Source: Prorocentrum cordatum
Taxonomy: Eukaryota; Sar; Dinophyceae; Prorocentrales; Prorocentraceae
Direction of reading: 5' to 3'
DNA: 23,113 nucleotides
Assembly (NCBI GenBank): GCA_963575745.1
Contig: CAUYUJ010018480.1
Coordinates: 180,583 to 203,695, forward strand
Made by a program: the position numbers and the translations under genes. The notes beneath the pieces are model-generated. The model saw only the letters and a program-made list of their open reading frames with translations. It was not told the origin of the DNA and ran no database searches. Shown in pieces: positions 8,718-17,773 of this stretch; position 1 is the first letter of the stretch; the number at the start of each line of letters is the position of its first letter.

Positions 8718-8729
8718 GCTCCGCTACCA
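8718..8729 (-). other. Primer-binding site of element A
   Basis: On the minus strand TGGTAGCGGAGC begins one base after the LTR terminus. It is complementary to a tRNA 3' end (CCA included) and resembles initiator-methionine-tRNA sites (TGGTATCAGAGC type). The same 12-mer is used by element B. Confidence 0.8.
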
Positions 8730-8730
8730 A

Positions 8731-9031
8731 TGTAAATTAGTATCGGGGCTCTCTAGGTCCTCGATCGTATCAAATCGAAGTGTCAAACCACTTGCACCAC
8801 TTCTCCTCGCCCTTCTTCCCAACTATGGCTCTGCCTGCCGGGCTGAGGGAAGCGAAACCCTTTTGACTGCGCGAGAGACCTCTCGAGCTAAACAATTACG
8901 GATCCTCTGTCTCTCTGCTCATGATGCTATCACGTTGCCTGCTGTGCGGGAGGGGGAGGGGAGATCCAACACTATTCTGTCAGAAACCTCCGACGTCCTC
9001 CGAAACTCCGTTGTATGGAGTGTAACTCACA
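8731..9031 (-). repeat. 5' LTR of element A
   Basis: The copy is 301 bp and starts TGTGAGTTAC and ends TTTACA on the minus strand, so it has the usual TG...CA ends. It is about 93% identical by eye to the copy at 420-~727. Outside it lies the GACGG duplication; inside it lies the primer-binding site. A weak spliced-leader-like string occurs at 8882-8902. Confidence 0.92.
8882..8902 (-). other. Possible degraded spliced-leader-like sequence in LTR A
   Basis: The minus strand reads TCCGTAATTGTTTAGCTCGA. Aligned to DinoSL, about 15 of 22 positions agree, and the block ATTG opposite GCCA differs only by transitions. The 3' LTR copy (about 580-597) has a slightly better C at one of these positions. 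It lies in element-sense orientation and mid-LTR, as in element B. This is suggestive, not proven. Confidence 0.3.
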
Positions 9032-9036
9032 GACGG
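9032..9036. repeat. Target-site duplication of element A, right copy
   Basis: GACGG follows the LTR end directly and equals 415-419. Confidence 0.8.
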
Positions 9037-9720
9037 TGGTGGTGGGGACAGTGGTGAGGGCGGTGGTGAGGGCGGTGGTGAGGGCGGTGGTGGGACAATG
9101 GGATAGTGGTACAGTGGGGACAGTGGTGGGGACAGTGGTGGGGACAGTGGGGACAGTGGGACAGTGGTGGGGACAGTGGGGACAGTGGGACAGCACAGTG
9201 GGACAGCGGTGGAGACAGTGGGGACAGTGGGACAGTGGGGGGGGAAAGTGGGGACAGTGGGGCAGTGGTGGGACAGTGGGGACAGTGGGGAGAGTGGGAC
9301 AGTGATGGGGACGCACTGGTGGGGACAGTGCGGACAGTGGTGGGAACAGTGGGGGCAGTGGGACAGTGGTGGGGACAGTGAGGACAGTGGGACAGTGGTG
9401 GGGATAGTGGTGAGGGGACAGTGGGACAGTGGTGGGGACAGTGGGGAAAGTGTGACAGTGGTGGGGACGGTGGTGGTGGGGACAGTTGTGAGTGCGCTGG
9501 TGAGGGCGGTGGTGGGACAATGGGACAGTGGTACAGTGGGGACAGTGGTGGGGACAGTGGGGACAGTGGGGACAGTTGGACAGTGGTGGGGACAGTGGGG
9601 ACAGTAGGACAGAACAGTGGGACAAGGGCGGGGTTTGAGGACAGTGGGACAGAGGTGGGGACAGTGGGGACAGTGGGACAGTGGTGGGGACAGTGGGGAC
9701 AGTGGGGAGTGGGACCGTGG
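9037..9720. repeat. GGGGACAGTGG minisatellite, right segment
   Basis: About 680 bp of tandem GGGGACAGTGGGACAGTGGT-type units continue the array interrupted at 419. The units are built from 8-12-bp sub-units with many single-base variants. Long ORFs on both strands here are by-products of the repeat. Confidence 0.92.
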
Positions 9721-9823
9721 TGGGGACGTCGAACCGGTCGTGGCCCCCCCCCGCCGGTTTTCGGGTGGGGTGTGGGGTGTGGGGGGGGGTTTGCCGGGGG
9801 AGGGGGGTTCGAGCAAGCGGTTG
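9721..9823. other. G/C-tract spacer between minisatellite and element B
   Basis: The spacer consists of homopolymer C and G runs and CCGGTTTTCGGG, with no gene. The bases GGTTG end it. GTTG here matches GTTG after the far LTR of element B and may be its target duplication. Confidence 0.5.
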
Positions 9824-10136
9824 TGTGTGAATGAGCGCCTCTAGCTCATTGGTTAGGTGAGGAGAGTAGCCCTCACCCCCCTGGACTTGAACCATATAGT
9901 CGGGAACTGGGCCCCCTTCGTAACCATTTTGGCTCAAGGCCATACTTCTTCGACTCACTTGTTGTTAACCCTCAGCCACTCACTATCCATCCCATCCCGA
10001 GACCCTTACTCCTCTCTTCTATCCCTACGAGTGCAAGTGTGTGTACTGCGCGATCAGAGATCGCACTGGGACCGAGACCGTGCTGACAGAGAAAGGGGGC
10101 ACCTTGTCATCTGGGGACGACGTCGGTGGGGAGACA
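9824..10136 (+). repeat. 5' LTR of element B
   Basis: The LTR starts TGTGTGAATG and ends GAGACA. It is about 94-95% identical to 19977-20290. A DinoSL-like 22-mer lies at 9917-9938. A perfect short hairpin, GCGATC-AGA-GATCGC, lies at 10050-10064 and is kept in the other LTR. If the SL marks the RNA 5' end, U3 would be only about 93 bp. Confidence 0.93.
9917..9938 (+). promoter_or_regulatory. Dinoflagellate spliced-leader (DinoSL) sequence embedded in the 5' LTR
   Basis: The string TTCGTAACCATTTTGGCTCA plus AG matches the 22-nt DinoSL consensus (DCCGTAGCCATTTTGGCTCAAG) at 20 of 22 positions. The mismatches are C to T at position 2 and G to A at position 7. The AG at its end could itself serve as a trans-splice acceptor. 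The copy in the 3' LTR shares the G-to-A change but has the canonical C at position 2. Confidence 0.85.
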
Positions 10137-10137
10137 G

Positions 10138-10150
10138 TGGTAGCGGAGCC
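10138..10150 (+). other. Primer-binding site of element B
   Basis: TGGTAGCGGAGCC starts one base after the LTR terminal CA. It is the same 12-mer as in element A and complements the 3' end of a tRNA of initiator-Met type. Confidence 0.82.
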
Positions 10151-10181
10151 TCTGCGGAGGCTCGGTTCTGCGGACCCGACG

Positions 10182-12551
10182 ATGTCCCAGGAGCAGGGTG
10201 CTAATTCACCTAACAGCTCGGCCTCGGCAGGCCAGGGATCTATCGTGGCAGCCTTGGGAACAGCAAGACAATGGGCAAGTGAGGATGGCCAGTTCCGCCT
10301 CTCGGAGGAGCAGCTCAGAACGCTGCTGGATGGAGTTGTGACAGCGACGAGGCCAGCACCACCAGAGGCGCCGCCACCCGAGAGGCCGGACCCGGCCACG
10401 GGACTGTCGCCACAGCAGTTGCAGCAAGTAATCAGGATGGTGCGAGACCAGGTCCAAGAGTCCAGCCAAGCAGGTCGGGGAACCGACGCAGCAGGCGAAG
10501 GACGGACCAGTGGGACAGCACCAGATCAAAATGACGATCCGTGGCAGCATGAGGGCCCCTGGGGCCGGAGACGTGCCAGAGAGCGAGACGCCTCCGATGG
10601 TGTCGAGAACAACGCCGACCGGAACGGCTGGTGGAAGTCCGGCTGGAAGGACAGCTGGGGCGACGGCTGGAAGGGGGACTCCGCCTGGAAGGACTGGGGC
10701 GGCTGGGGCGAGCGGGGTAAGGACTTCGCTGGCCCGGACGCCTGGAACAGTTGGAACGGGTACAAATTGTGGAGGCGCCAGTTAGTACGCTGGCGGCAGC
10801 TAGCGGATATTCCTGCTCACAAGCATGCAGATCGACCTCCAGAGGAAAATGGGCGACCTGTCGGATGAGGTCCTCATCTCCAACAACGGCGCCGACAATA
10901 TCATAGAGCGCTTGGACCTCCTGTCCGGCGAGAAGGTGGACGACGAGAAGAGGAAGGCCGGGAGGGAGTGCCTCTTCGCCTTCCGGCGGCGTCAAAGAGA
11001 AGGTCTCACCGAGCACGCCGCCCGGATTGACCTGGCATTAAGGTAGCGACTCTGGGTCTTCCAGTCCCAGAGGACTGGAAGTTCATGTTCCTGGAGGAAG
11101 GCGTCGGTCCCGACGAGAGAGGACAGCAGCTGATGAGGGTCATGATGAAGACCCGCGACTTCTACTCAGAGGCTCTCGCCGCGATCAGGGAGATGGACGT
11201 CGCTCGTCGGGAGCATCTGTCGTTTCAAAAGAGATCGTTCGTGGCAGAAAATAGTTCCCCAGGGATGAGCTCACATGCTCCGTGCAGACGGACGATAGAT
11301 CTCGACTCCACCCTGGAGGGCGATGACGTCTCATCGTCGGACGCCGACGGCGAGCAGCAGGTCTACGTGACGCTAGAGGGCCTGGGTCTGTATGACGACG
11401 AGCTTCCCCCGGCGCTCGCGACGATGCAGGGGGAGAGACGCAATGCGTGGAATCAGAACTGGGACCTCAAGCGCAAGATGAAGGTCGATCGCAAGTTCTT
11501 CGACCGCAGACAGGACAAGCTGGAGCTGGCCCACAGGCAGCAGCGCGGCCATCGCGCCGCCAATGGGCAGATCAGGCCGAGAAAGTCAAGTCTTCCACCG
11601 TCAGAGTTGATGAAGAGGACGAGATGCCGAAATTGCAATCAGAAGGGTCATTTGCCTCGTGAGTGTCCGGCGCGGAATGGCCAGAGTGCAACCGCGGGTG
11701 CCGCCGCGAATGTCAACGCCTACGTCTACGCGAACATTCTCGACCCGACCCAGAGCCACGACCCGGACCTCGACAGCGCCACCGTTGCCCTCGTGAGCGT
11801 CGAGCCCGGCGATGTGATCGGCGATGCCGCAGCGGGTCAAGGACTGATCGGCATGCCAGCTTTGAAACGGCACTGCGAGCTTCTAAGCAAGAGAGGCTTG
11901 CGGGTGCCCCAGGCGCCCCCCCCCCCGAATTCGCTCGGCCCGCGGAATCGGGGGGGCGCGGCAGTTTTGAGCGCGGCCCTGATGCCCGCGGGCTTCCAAG
12001 CGAAGATGGGGGTCATCGAGTTGGACGTCCTCAAAGAGAACGTGCCACCCCTCCTCCCAGTAGGTTTTCAGGAGATGCTAGGAGCGAGAATCGACCTGAG
12101 CACGAATCAGATTGAATTCAAGCGTCTGGGGGTGAAGGCTGATATGCGTCGGCTTCCCACTGGACATCGCGCGATGCGCTTAGACGATTTATTTGGAGTG
12201 CCCACTCCGGGAGCAGTTTTCAAGTGCCCTCCCTTGGTGCTGAGCCAGCGTCCCGAGGTCAAAGAGCAGGATTTCAGGAGCGAGACGATGTCTAGGTACA
12301 CCATCGTCTCCCCGTCATCGTCCTCTAGGGCTGGGTCCTGTTCTCTCCCTCCCCCTCGAGGCCCCCAAGGGGCTTCGCGCCCGGGACAGCTGACCGACTC
12401 CGGGCCCCGGGAAGGTTCGGGGGCTCGAGGAGCCCCGGGTAGCCCAGACAAGAACTCCCAGGGATACGGATCGGAGCTCACGCAGCCTAGCGTCCTCCCG
12501 GATCGAAGTAGGGAAAGGAGGACTGCACGTAGGAAAACCGAAGGAGAATAA
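10182..12551 (+). pseudogene. gag: gag-protease region of element B (Trp-rich gag, CCHC knuckle, aspartic protease)
   Basis: I place the start at ATG 10182 (MSQEQGANS), about 30 nt past the primer-binding site. The upstream extension of the frame enters the LTR. The first frame ends with a Trp/Gly/Lys-rich segment (about 10620-10730). Frameshifts near 10800 and 11043 separate it from a middle part (DEVLISNNGADNIIERLDLL) and a long clean frame, 11085-12551. That frame contains DWKFMFLEEGVGPDERG-type gag sequence just upstream and an intact knuckle CRNCNQKGHLPREC (11625-11666, spacing C-x2-C-x4-H-x4-C). The protease follows, starting GDAAAGQGLIG (Asp codon 11823-11825) and continuing to LLPVGFQEMLGARIDL and RLPTGHRAMRL. 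The usual D-T/S-A/G reads D-A-A, so protease activity is uncertain. Confidence 0.82.
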
Positions 12552-13266
12552 CGGGTACGACAGCAGGGGCGACCAGGAAGGCCAGAGGCTCGTGAACTTC
12601 GGTCGGTTCAGAGACGAGGGGCAGCCAGAGCCACGCAGTCGTTCATCTGGATCATCGCGTTCGTCATTACGCAGCGGCTGGGCTCGAGCATTCGAGCCGC
12701 CAGCTATCCCAGCGAACCCGACAGGGGCATCTCCCAGCGACTTCGTCGCTACGTCGGGTTCTGCGGTGTACCTATGAGACCGAGCCGCGCCGCCGCCAGG
12801 TGTGAACTCGGTCAATGGCCCCCGCGGCTTCTCCACCTCCAAGGGCAAGAAGAAGGAACGGACCGAGGCGCAGCGCCGTGCCAGCCGTCCCACGACGATG
12901 GGCGAGCAGCTGGGCGATCACCAGCAGTGGGCCTACGCAGCCACCGGAGCGCCAGTGCCGCAGTCCATGGCCCGCGGCCAGCGGTCGTGGGCGGCCTTGG
13001 TGGGCGCCGCTGTCTTCTGGCTCTCCAAGCTAGCCGACGAGTTTGGCCGGATGATGATCAATCGCCGTTTCTGGCCGACGAACTTCGTCAAGCGCATGCG
13101 GGTTATCCCGCAGCAGTTCTACGCGTGCCGCCGCGTGCCCATCCACGTAGATTTTGGCAGCAATGGGCATGGGCGTTGGCGGGTGTGTGGGCCATGCGCC
13201 ATGCGGGTCGCCTGCCAGGACATCGAGCCAGACAAGTCCACGAGTCCACGCCCAAGAAGGAGATGA
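12552..13266 (+). pseudogene. Element B region with a zinc-ribbon-like domain
   Basis: Frame 12802-13266 encodes a basic N-terminus (STSKGKKKERTEAQRR), then a segment with FWLSKLADEFGRMMINRRFW. It ends with YACRRVPIHVDFGSNGHGRW and a following C-x2-C. The Cys/His spacing (C, H, then C-x2-C followed by Arg) suggests a zinc-binding unit of a type I associate loosely with dinoflagellate retroelements. Upstream (12552-12801) the frame is unclear. A Ser/Arg-rich frame ends at TGA 12775-12777. This part lies between protease and methyltransferase-like domain, where ordinary copia elements have no such module. Confidence 0.45.
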
Positions 13267-14638
13267 CCTGCGCGTGCAAGCGCCAGACCGCCGCCTGCTC
13301 GCTGCGCGGGAAGGGTTTCGCCCAGCTGGGCGGGGCCGATCCAGAGTGACAGGCCTTGGTGGCGGCCCGCCTCCTCCGCCAGGGGCGCCAGCGGCGAGGG
13401 CGTCGGCGGGGGCGGCGCCGCCGTGGCCAGCGTCGGCCGACGCTCAAGCAGCTGGGACACCCTATCAGCAGGTCGAATCGGAGCAGCCCGACGTGATCAT
13501 GCACGACGTGGAGGAGCAGGCCAAGAAGCAGAGGGCCCAGCGTCGCCGACAGGCAGCACCATCGCCAGCCAAGAGAGCGGCGATGGAACCCTCAGCCAGC
13601 TCGGGCGACGGCAACGACGAGACAATGCGCCTCCTGCAGCAGATCGCCAACAAGCAGCATCAGCAGGAGGCCTCCATCGACCAGCTCTGCGCGACCGTGT
13701 CGGGCCAGATGGAGTCGGCCGCGACGCTCCAGTCGAAGGCGCAGCAGCTCTCGGCGCATTCGTCGACGGCGCAGGTCCTGACTGGGCCCGCCGCGACGGA
13801 ATCACCGCCCCCACTCGTGCCACGGGGGCCGGTGCATGCCCAAGGCGACCCAAGTATCAGGTCTGTAGAGCGAGGCGGAAGCGTCAACCCCAGAGGCAAG
13901 TGTGAGTGTGAAGCGCGAGGGGCCGGGGCAGGGGCCAGCCGCAGCCAGTCCGTCACCGGCGCCGGCGGGAGTGGAGCATCGCAGCATCGCCACCCCTCCG
14001 GCACTCCAGCAGCCCCCGCCGCTTCAGACGCCGCCTCGCGGAGTCTCGATCGCAGCTCTGCCCTCTCCGAGGTGTGGGACTCCGTCGGCGGCCGCGGCCG
14101 CGACTCAGGAGGGGGGCTGGGGCTTCGTCGGCGCGGCTCCAGTGGTGAGCGCCTACCCGTCGTACGGCGCCGGCCCAGCGACTCATCGGACCTCGAATGC
14201 GGCATGGCCTCCGCCGTTCGGCTGCGCCAAGACCAGGGTGGGCAGCCCTCGGGGTCTTCGCGATCAGCAGGGGGCTCTCATCTCGTGTTCCACGATCAGC
14301 AGCTTCGCGATGCTTCAGGCGCCAGGGGGCACGCAGCAGCAACCCCCGGCGACGGCCCCAGTGGTGTCCGCCCAGCAGCTCACTTGGGTGCAGAGCGGCC
14401 CGATGCAGGACGGCGGGCAGCAACCTCGACAGAGGGTCGAGCGTCCGACGAGGCCTTCAGCGGCGCGACCTTCGCCAGCCAGGGGAGACCCGTGGATGCC
14501 GACGGAGAACCCGGAGGGGCGGCCTGGAGGCAGCAGCAGCAGATGAGGGACGCCGAGAAGAAGCGCCTGGCCAAGGAGGGGTGGGAGCAGACTGGGTGGA
14601 AGACGTGGGGCCGCGAGGGCGGCGGCAAGTGGGGCTGA
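13267..14638 (+). pseudogene. Element B low-complexity region with a coiled-coil-like segment
   Basis: One frame is open from 13154 to TGA at 14636-14638, with a second long frame (13902-14546) overlapping it, so the true frame may switch. After Pro/Ala-rich sequence comes a charged block (HDVEEQAKKQRAQRRRQAAP), then a Gln-rich heptad-like stretch (MRLLQQIANKQHQQEASIDQ) that could form a coiled coil. Ser/Pro/Gly-rich sequence follows. The end is Lys/Trp-rich (AEKKRLAKEGWEQTGWKTW), echoing the Trp-rich gag segment. I recognise no enzyme. A structural or nucleic-acid-binding role is possible. Confidence 0.4.
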
Positions 14639-14746
14639 GCCGGCACCCGGGCCTCCACGACAGCACCGGTACGAGGATAGGGGGGCCCAATCACAGGAAC
14701 ATTTTTTGAGATCAGTTCAGATGAGCGGTTTCAGGATCTGAGCAGG

Positions 14747-15725
14747 GTGTCCGAGGTTGAGAAAATCCAGGAAAAGGACGGCAATACGGAGTTCTATTGT
14801 CGGGAGCTCGACGACACCGTTTTCGGGGATCAGTGGTCTGATGATCGAGAGGCGGACCTAACGAAAGGGGAAAGGAGAATGCTAGGAGTGGAGGGAGGAT
14901 GTTCCGACAAGACCAAGCTTTACAGAGCCCGGCTTAGGAGCCGGGCCTTTGTCGAGGTTTTTTCTCGTTTTAGGATCGCTCACTACTCTGACCACGCCGG
15001 AGTGGTGTGCCTGGGCAGCGTCGACAAGAAAGGAGGATGGGACTTCCTAAACGAACAGCATCGACAGGAGTTCCGTACTTTTCAGCGACAGCGGAAACCC
15101 TGGATGACTATCCTGGAGCCCCCGTGCGACGCCTTCTCCATAACGCACAGTGCCACAGCTCATCTAGAAACGACTCCGGAGCAGCGCCTTAAGAACGCTG
15201 TGGCCATCGTTCTGCTTGGTTTCGTGATGGAGGCGGCTCTATTTAGAACGGCACCAGCAGGGGGGAAAGTTTGTTTTCGAATATCCGGTCACCGCGGGGT
15301 CCTGGAGAACCGAGTTGGTCCGCTATATGCAGGGCCTCCCTGGGGTTGGGTCCATGTGTGTCGATCTCTGTCGCGTCGGTCTATCGGCGACGGAAGATGG
15401 GGCTTTGTCGAAGAAGCCCACGAGGCTGATGTCTATTTGTGACGCCTTTTTGGAGCGACTTGCCGGGTCTAGGTGCGCTGGTGACCATTGGCACGCTCAT
15501 CTGATTGGCAGTTCCATGACAGCTAGAGCTCGAGTGTACCCGCCAAAGTGTGCCCGAGCCGTGGCCGAGGCCGTTTGGGCCAGCACGAACGCGGCCCTTC
15601 CAGAGACGTCTCCGGGACAGGTCAGGGCTGCGAGAGATGCTGGGGGGCCAGAGCTGTACCTTGCCGAGAGCTATCCTGCCGACGTCGAAGAGGGCGAAGC
15701 CCTCGAGGGCGATCCGGAACCATAG
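14747..15725 (+). pseudogene. Cytosine-C5 methyltransferase-like (PPC-motif) domain of element B
   Basis: Frame 14747-15442 has VEVFSRFRIAHYS (motif-I-like), GWDF, then MTILEPPCDAFS (motif IV, with the PPC cysteine). A frameshift near 15270 moves the sequence to frame 15315-15725. There FVFEYPVTAGSW gives the E-x-P motif, followed by MCVDLCRVGL, KKPTRL, and a C-x-x-x-H end (RCAGDHWHAHLIG) with YPPKCARAV. The order equals that in element A. It resembles phage-type cytosine-C5 methyltransferases, where E-N-P/V, a D-x-C and a K-P-T follow PPC, but the QxRxR motif is not seen. Published work describes cytosine methyltransferases captured by dinoflagellate retrotransposons. Whether this is that family needs a profile search. 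Confidence 0.58.
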
Positions 15726-15734
15726 GGGATAGCC

Positions 15735-17016
15735 CAGGATCGCCCCTTTGAGGTCACCCCGAGGATCAGACGGCTCATGCGTAAGGTTCACGTCAACTTA
15801 GGTCACCCCCACAAAGATGTTTTCCTGAAGGTTCTAAGGGGCGCCCAGGCTAAACCCGAGGTGCTCAAGTTCGTGCAGGACGAGTACCGATGTGGCGATT
15901 GCGCCGCGCATTCTCGCCCGGCTAGCAGTCGCCTCGTGGCGGTACCTAGGACGCTCGAGCTTAATCGCACCATCGCTCTAGATACGTTCTACGTCACCTT
16001 TATGGAAGAACAGCTGGCGTTTCTCAATGTCATATGTCATGGGGCCAACTATCAGGTCGTGGACATGTGCGATGGCGCGGCCCTGGGGGCTTGGAGGGCC
16101 TTCATGAGGGCCTGGGTGAGACCCTTCGGGCACCGTCTTTTCGTCGTTACGGGCGGAGGGCCAGAGTTTCGGGGCCATTTCGAATGAGGTTTGGAACCCC
16201 TGGGTGTCTTCCAGCACGTCACGGACTCGGAGAGTCCGTGGCAGAACGGCCGGGCCGAGAGGAACGGGGGCTGGGTTAAAAAGACATCCTGGTTCGGGCC
16301 TCTGAGACCACCCTCGTCGCCACCGCGCTGGAATTCGAAACCCTGGCTCACGAAGTGACGGCCGCGAAGAATCGGTGCCTGCATCGGGGGGGGTTCACTC
16401 CATGCCAGATGGTTTTCGGCATTAACCCCGAATGCCCAGCGACGTCGCGCCCGATGACCCTCTGCAGGTGGTGGGAACGGATGACTTGTCCCCCGGCTCT
16501 TGGGATCAGGACACAGCGGCGGCCGAGTTCGCCCGCAGGGGCGCCATCAGGAGGTTGGCCCGAAAAGAATTGTTCGAGTCGTCCAACCAACGTCGTCTGG
16601 CAAAAGCAGCGCGCGCACCCGTCCATCGAGACCGGCACTTTTCCCCGGGTCAGTGGGTTTACGTCTGGAGGAGGGCTCCCCGGGGGGGCCAGAAAACCTT
16701 CGCCCTTCACAGGGACAGATTGGTCGGTCTGGAACTCGTGGTGCCGCAAAACGGCACGTCGTTCTGGGTGGCGATGAGGTCTCGTCTCTGGAAGTGCTCC
16801 ACCGAGCAGGTCCGGTTGGCCACGACCGAAGAGTCCCGGGGAGCGGAGATTCTCGCCGACTCGTCTGTCCAACAGCTTCTCAGGGAGGCCCAGACCAGCG
16901 CGCGTCGAGCTGGGGCGCGTCTCCAGCGAGGGGCCGCCTCCTCCCGGAGCATGGGCTCCAGACGCTCCCGTGGAGGTCGCCTCTCGTCCCGAGGTTGCGC
17001 CCGCTGTAGAGGCTGA
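15735..17016 (+). pseudogene. pol: Integrase of element B, missing one catalytic Asp
   Basis: The integrase inserts element DNA into the genome. The HHCC zinc finger is visible as KVHVNLGHP and YRCGDC. The first core Asp is in IALDTFYV. The second, normally T-D-x-G-x-E-F, reads VVTGGGPEF, so the Asp is Gly. An in-frame TGA at 16185-16187 is followed in the same frame by DSESPWQNGRAER, which holds the catalytic Glu. A frameshift near 16280 leads to ETTLVATALEFETLAHEV and FTPCQMVFGINP, and another near 16430 to the C-terminal part. There GQWVYVWRRA and WVAMRSRLWKCSTEQVRLAT resemble the SH3-like DNA-binding domain. The lost Asp alone should abolish activity. Confidence 0.88.
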
Positions 17017-17773
17017 CGGCGGGGCCGCCGCGGTGGAGGGCCCCGACATAGTGCCTCCTTCGGTCGTTTCAGGAGAGGGGGGGGAGTTGGGAGGTCAACC
17101 AGGAGCTCTCCCACCCTTGCCTTCTCCAGGTCTCGCTCCGATTCCTGAAGAGGCGGCCCTCCCAGCTCATTCCGAAGGGGCACGAGCCCCAGAATCCTTG
17201 GAGAATAGATCTGAGGTTCCGGTCTCGTCTGGGCCCTCAAGGCAGACCTCGGGGCAGTCCCAGAGAGCTCGCAGTGTCACGGAGCGAGACGGCGATTCGG
17301 GCCGCGCCACTCGCTCAAAGCCCACTCCCCCGCAAGGCGACCAGAGGGACAGAGAGCCAGGGGTCGCCTCTCACGACGGCCCTCAATTTGAAGCCTCGGC
17401 TGCCAGTGTTCCGCCTGCCAGTGCTCCTAGGCTTGCGCTGTCCGATTCTGCCTCTCAGCGTCGCCCGGCGGAGCCAGTAGACCCCGGTCGGCTCATTCGC
17501 TTGATGCAGGACACCGAGGGACTTAGGCGCCCGGGCGGAGGGAGTGGTAGAATGGCTCGCTCTCCAGGGGAGGCTTTTCGGGGAGTTCAGGAGGGCAGAG
17601 TGAGGCAGCAGGTCAGAGAGCTCGAGGCTCCCACCCGACAGAGGTCTCACTCGCCACGAGGAGGAGACCGCGCCGAGAACGGCGGGGCCATGGCTATGGC
17701 CCTTCTTGTCCATATGGACGAGGAGGTCGACCTTCTCGATCAGTTTGACCAGGAAATCCAGTCCCAGGGATGA
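17017..17773 (+). pseudogene. Pro/Ser-rich linker between integrase and RT of element B
   Basis: A single frame (from 16970, ending at TGA 17771-17773) encodes disordered Pro/Ser/Arg-rich sequence. It ends with an acidic patch, MDEEVDLLDQFDQEIQ. Ty1/copia polyproteins commonly carry such a linker here. No domain is recognised. Confidence 0.5.

Larger units (their letters stand above)
420..9031 (-). mobile_element. Element A: degenerate Ty1/copia-type LTR retrotransposon, 8.6 kb
   Basis: Two similar direct-repeat LTRs bound the element and a GACGG duplication flanks it. On the minus strand the order is 5' LTR, primer-binding site, gag, protease, a methyltransferase-like domain, integrase C-terminus, reverse transcriptase, RNase H, tail, 3' LTR. 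Integrase before RT is the Ty1/copia order. The RT motifs (SVYGLSDAPRLWW, LHVDD) and the RNase H ending ADGFTK are also copia-type. The coding region carries several stops and frameshifts, lacks the integrase DDE core, and is interrupted by two insertions (2520-3891 and about 1507-1880). I estimate about 20 substitutions over about 290 aligned LTR bases. The element looks old and non-autonomous. Confidence 0.93.

Noticed and set aside
8972-9958. Minus-strand ORFs of 278 and 328 codons and plus-strand ORFs across the minisatellite
   Set aside because: The frames stay open only because the unit lacks stops. All three frames give Pro/Thr/His or Gly/Asp/Ser repeats.
11663-12115. Overlapping ORF in the gag-protease region of element B
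   Set aside because: It is out of frame with the knuckle and protease motifs, which account for the sequence in the 11085-12551 frame.
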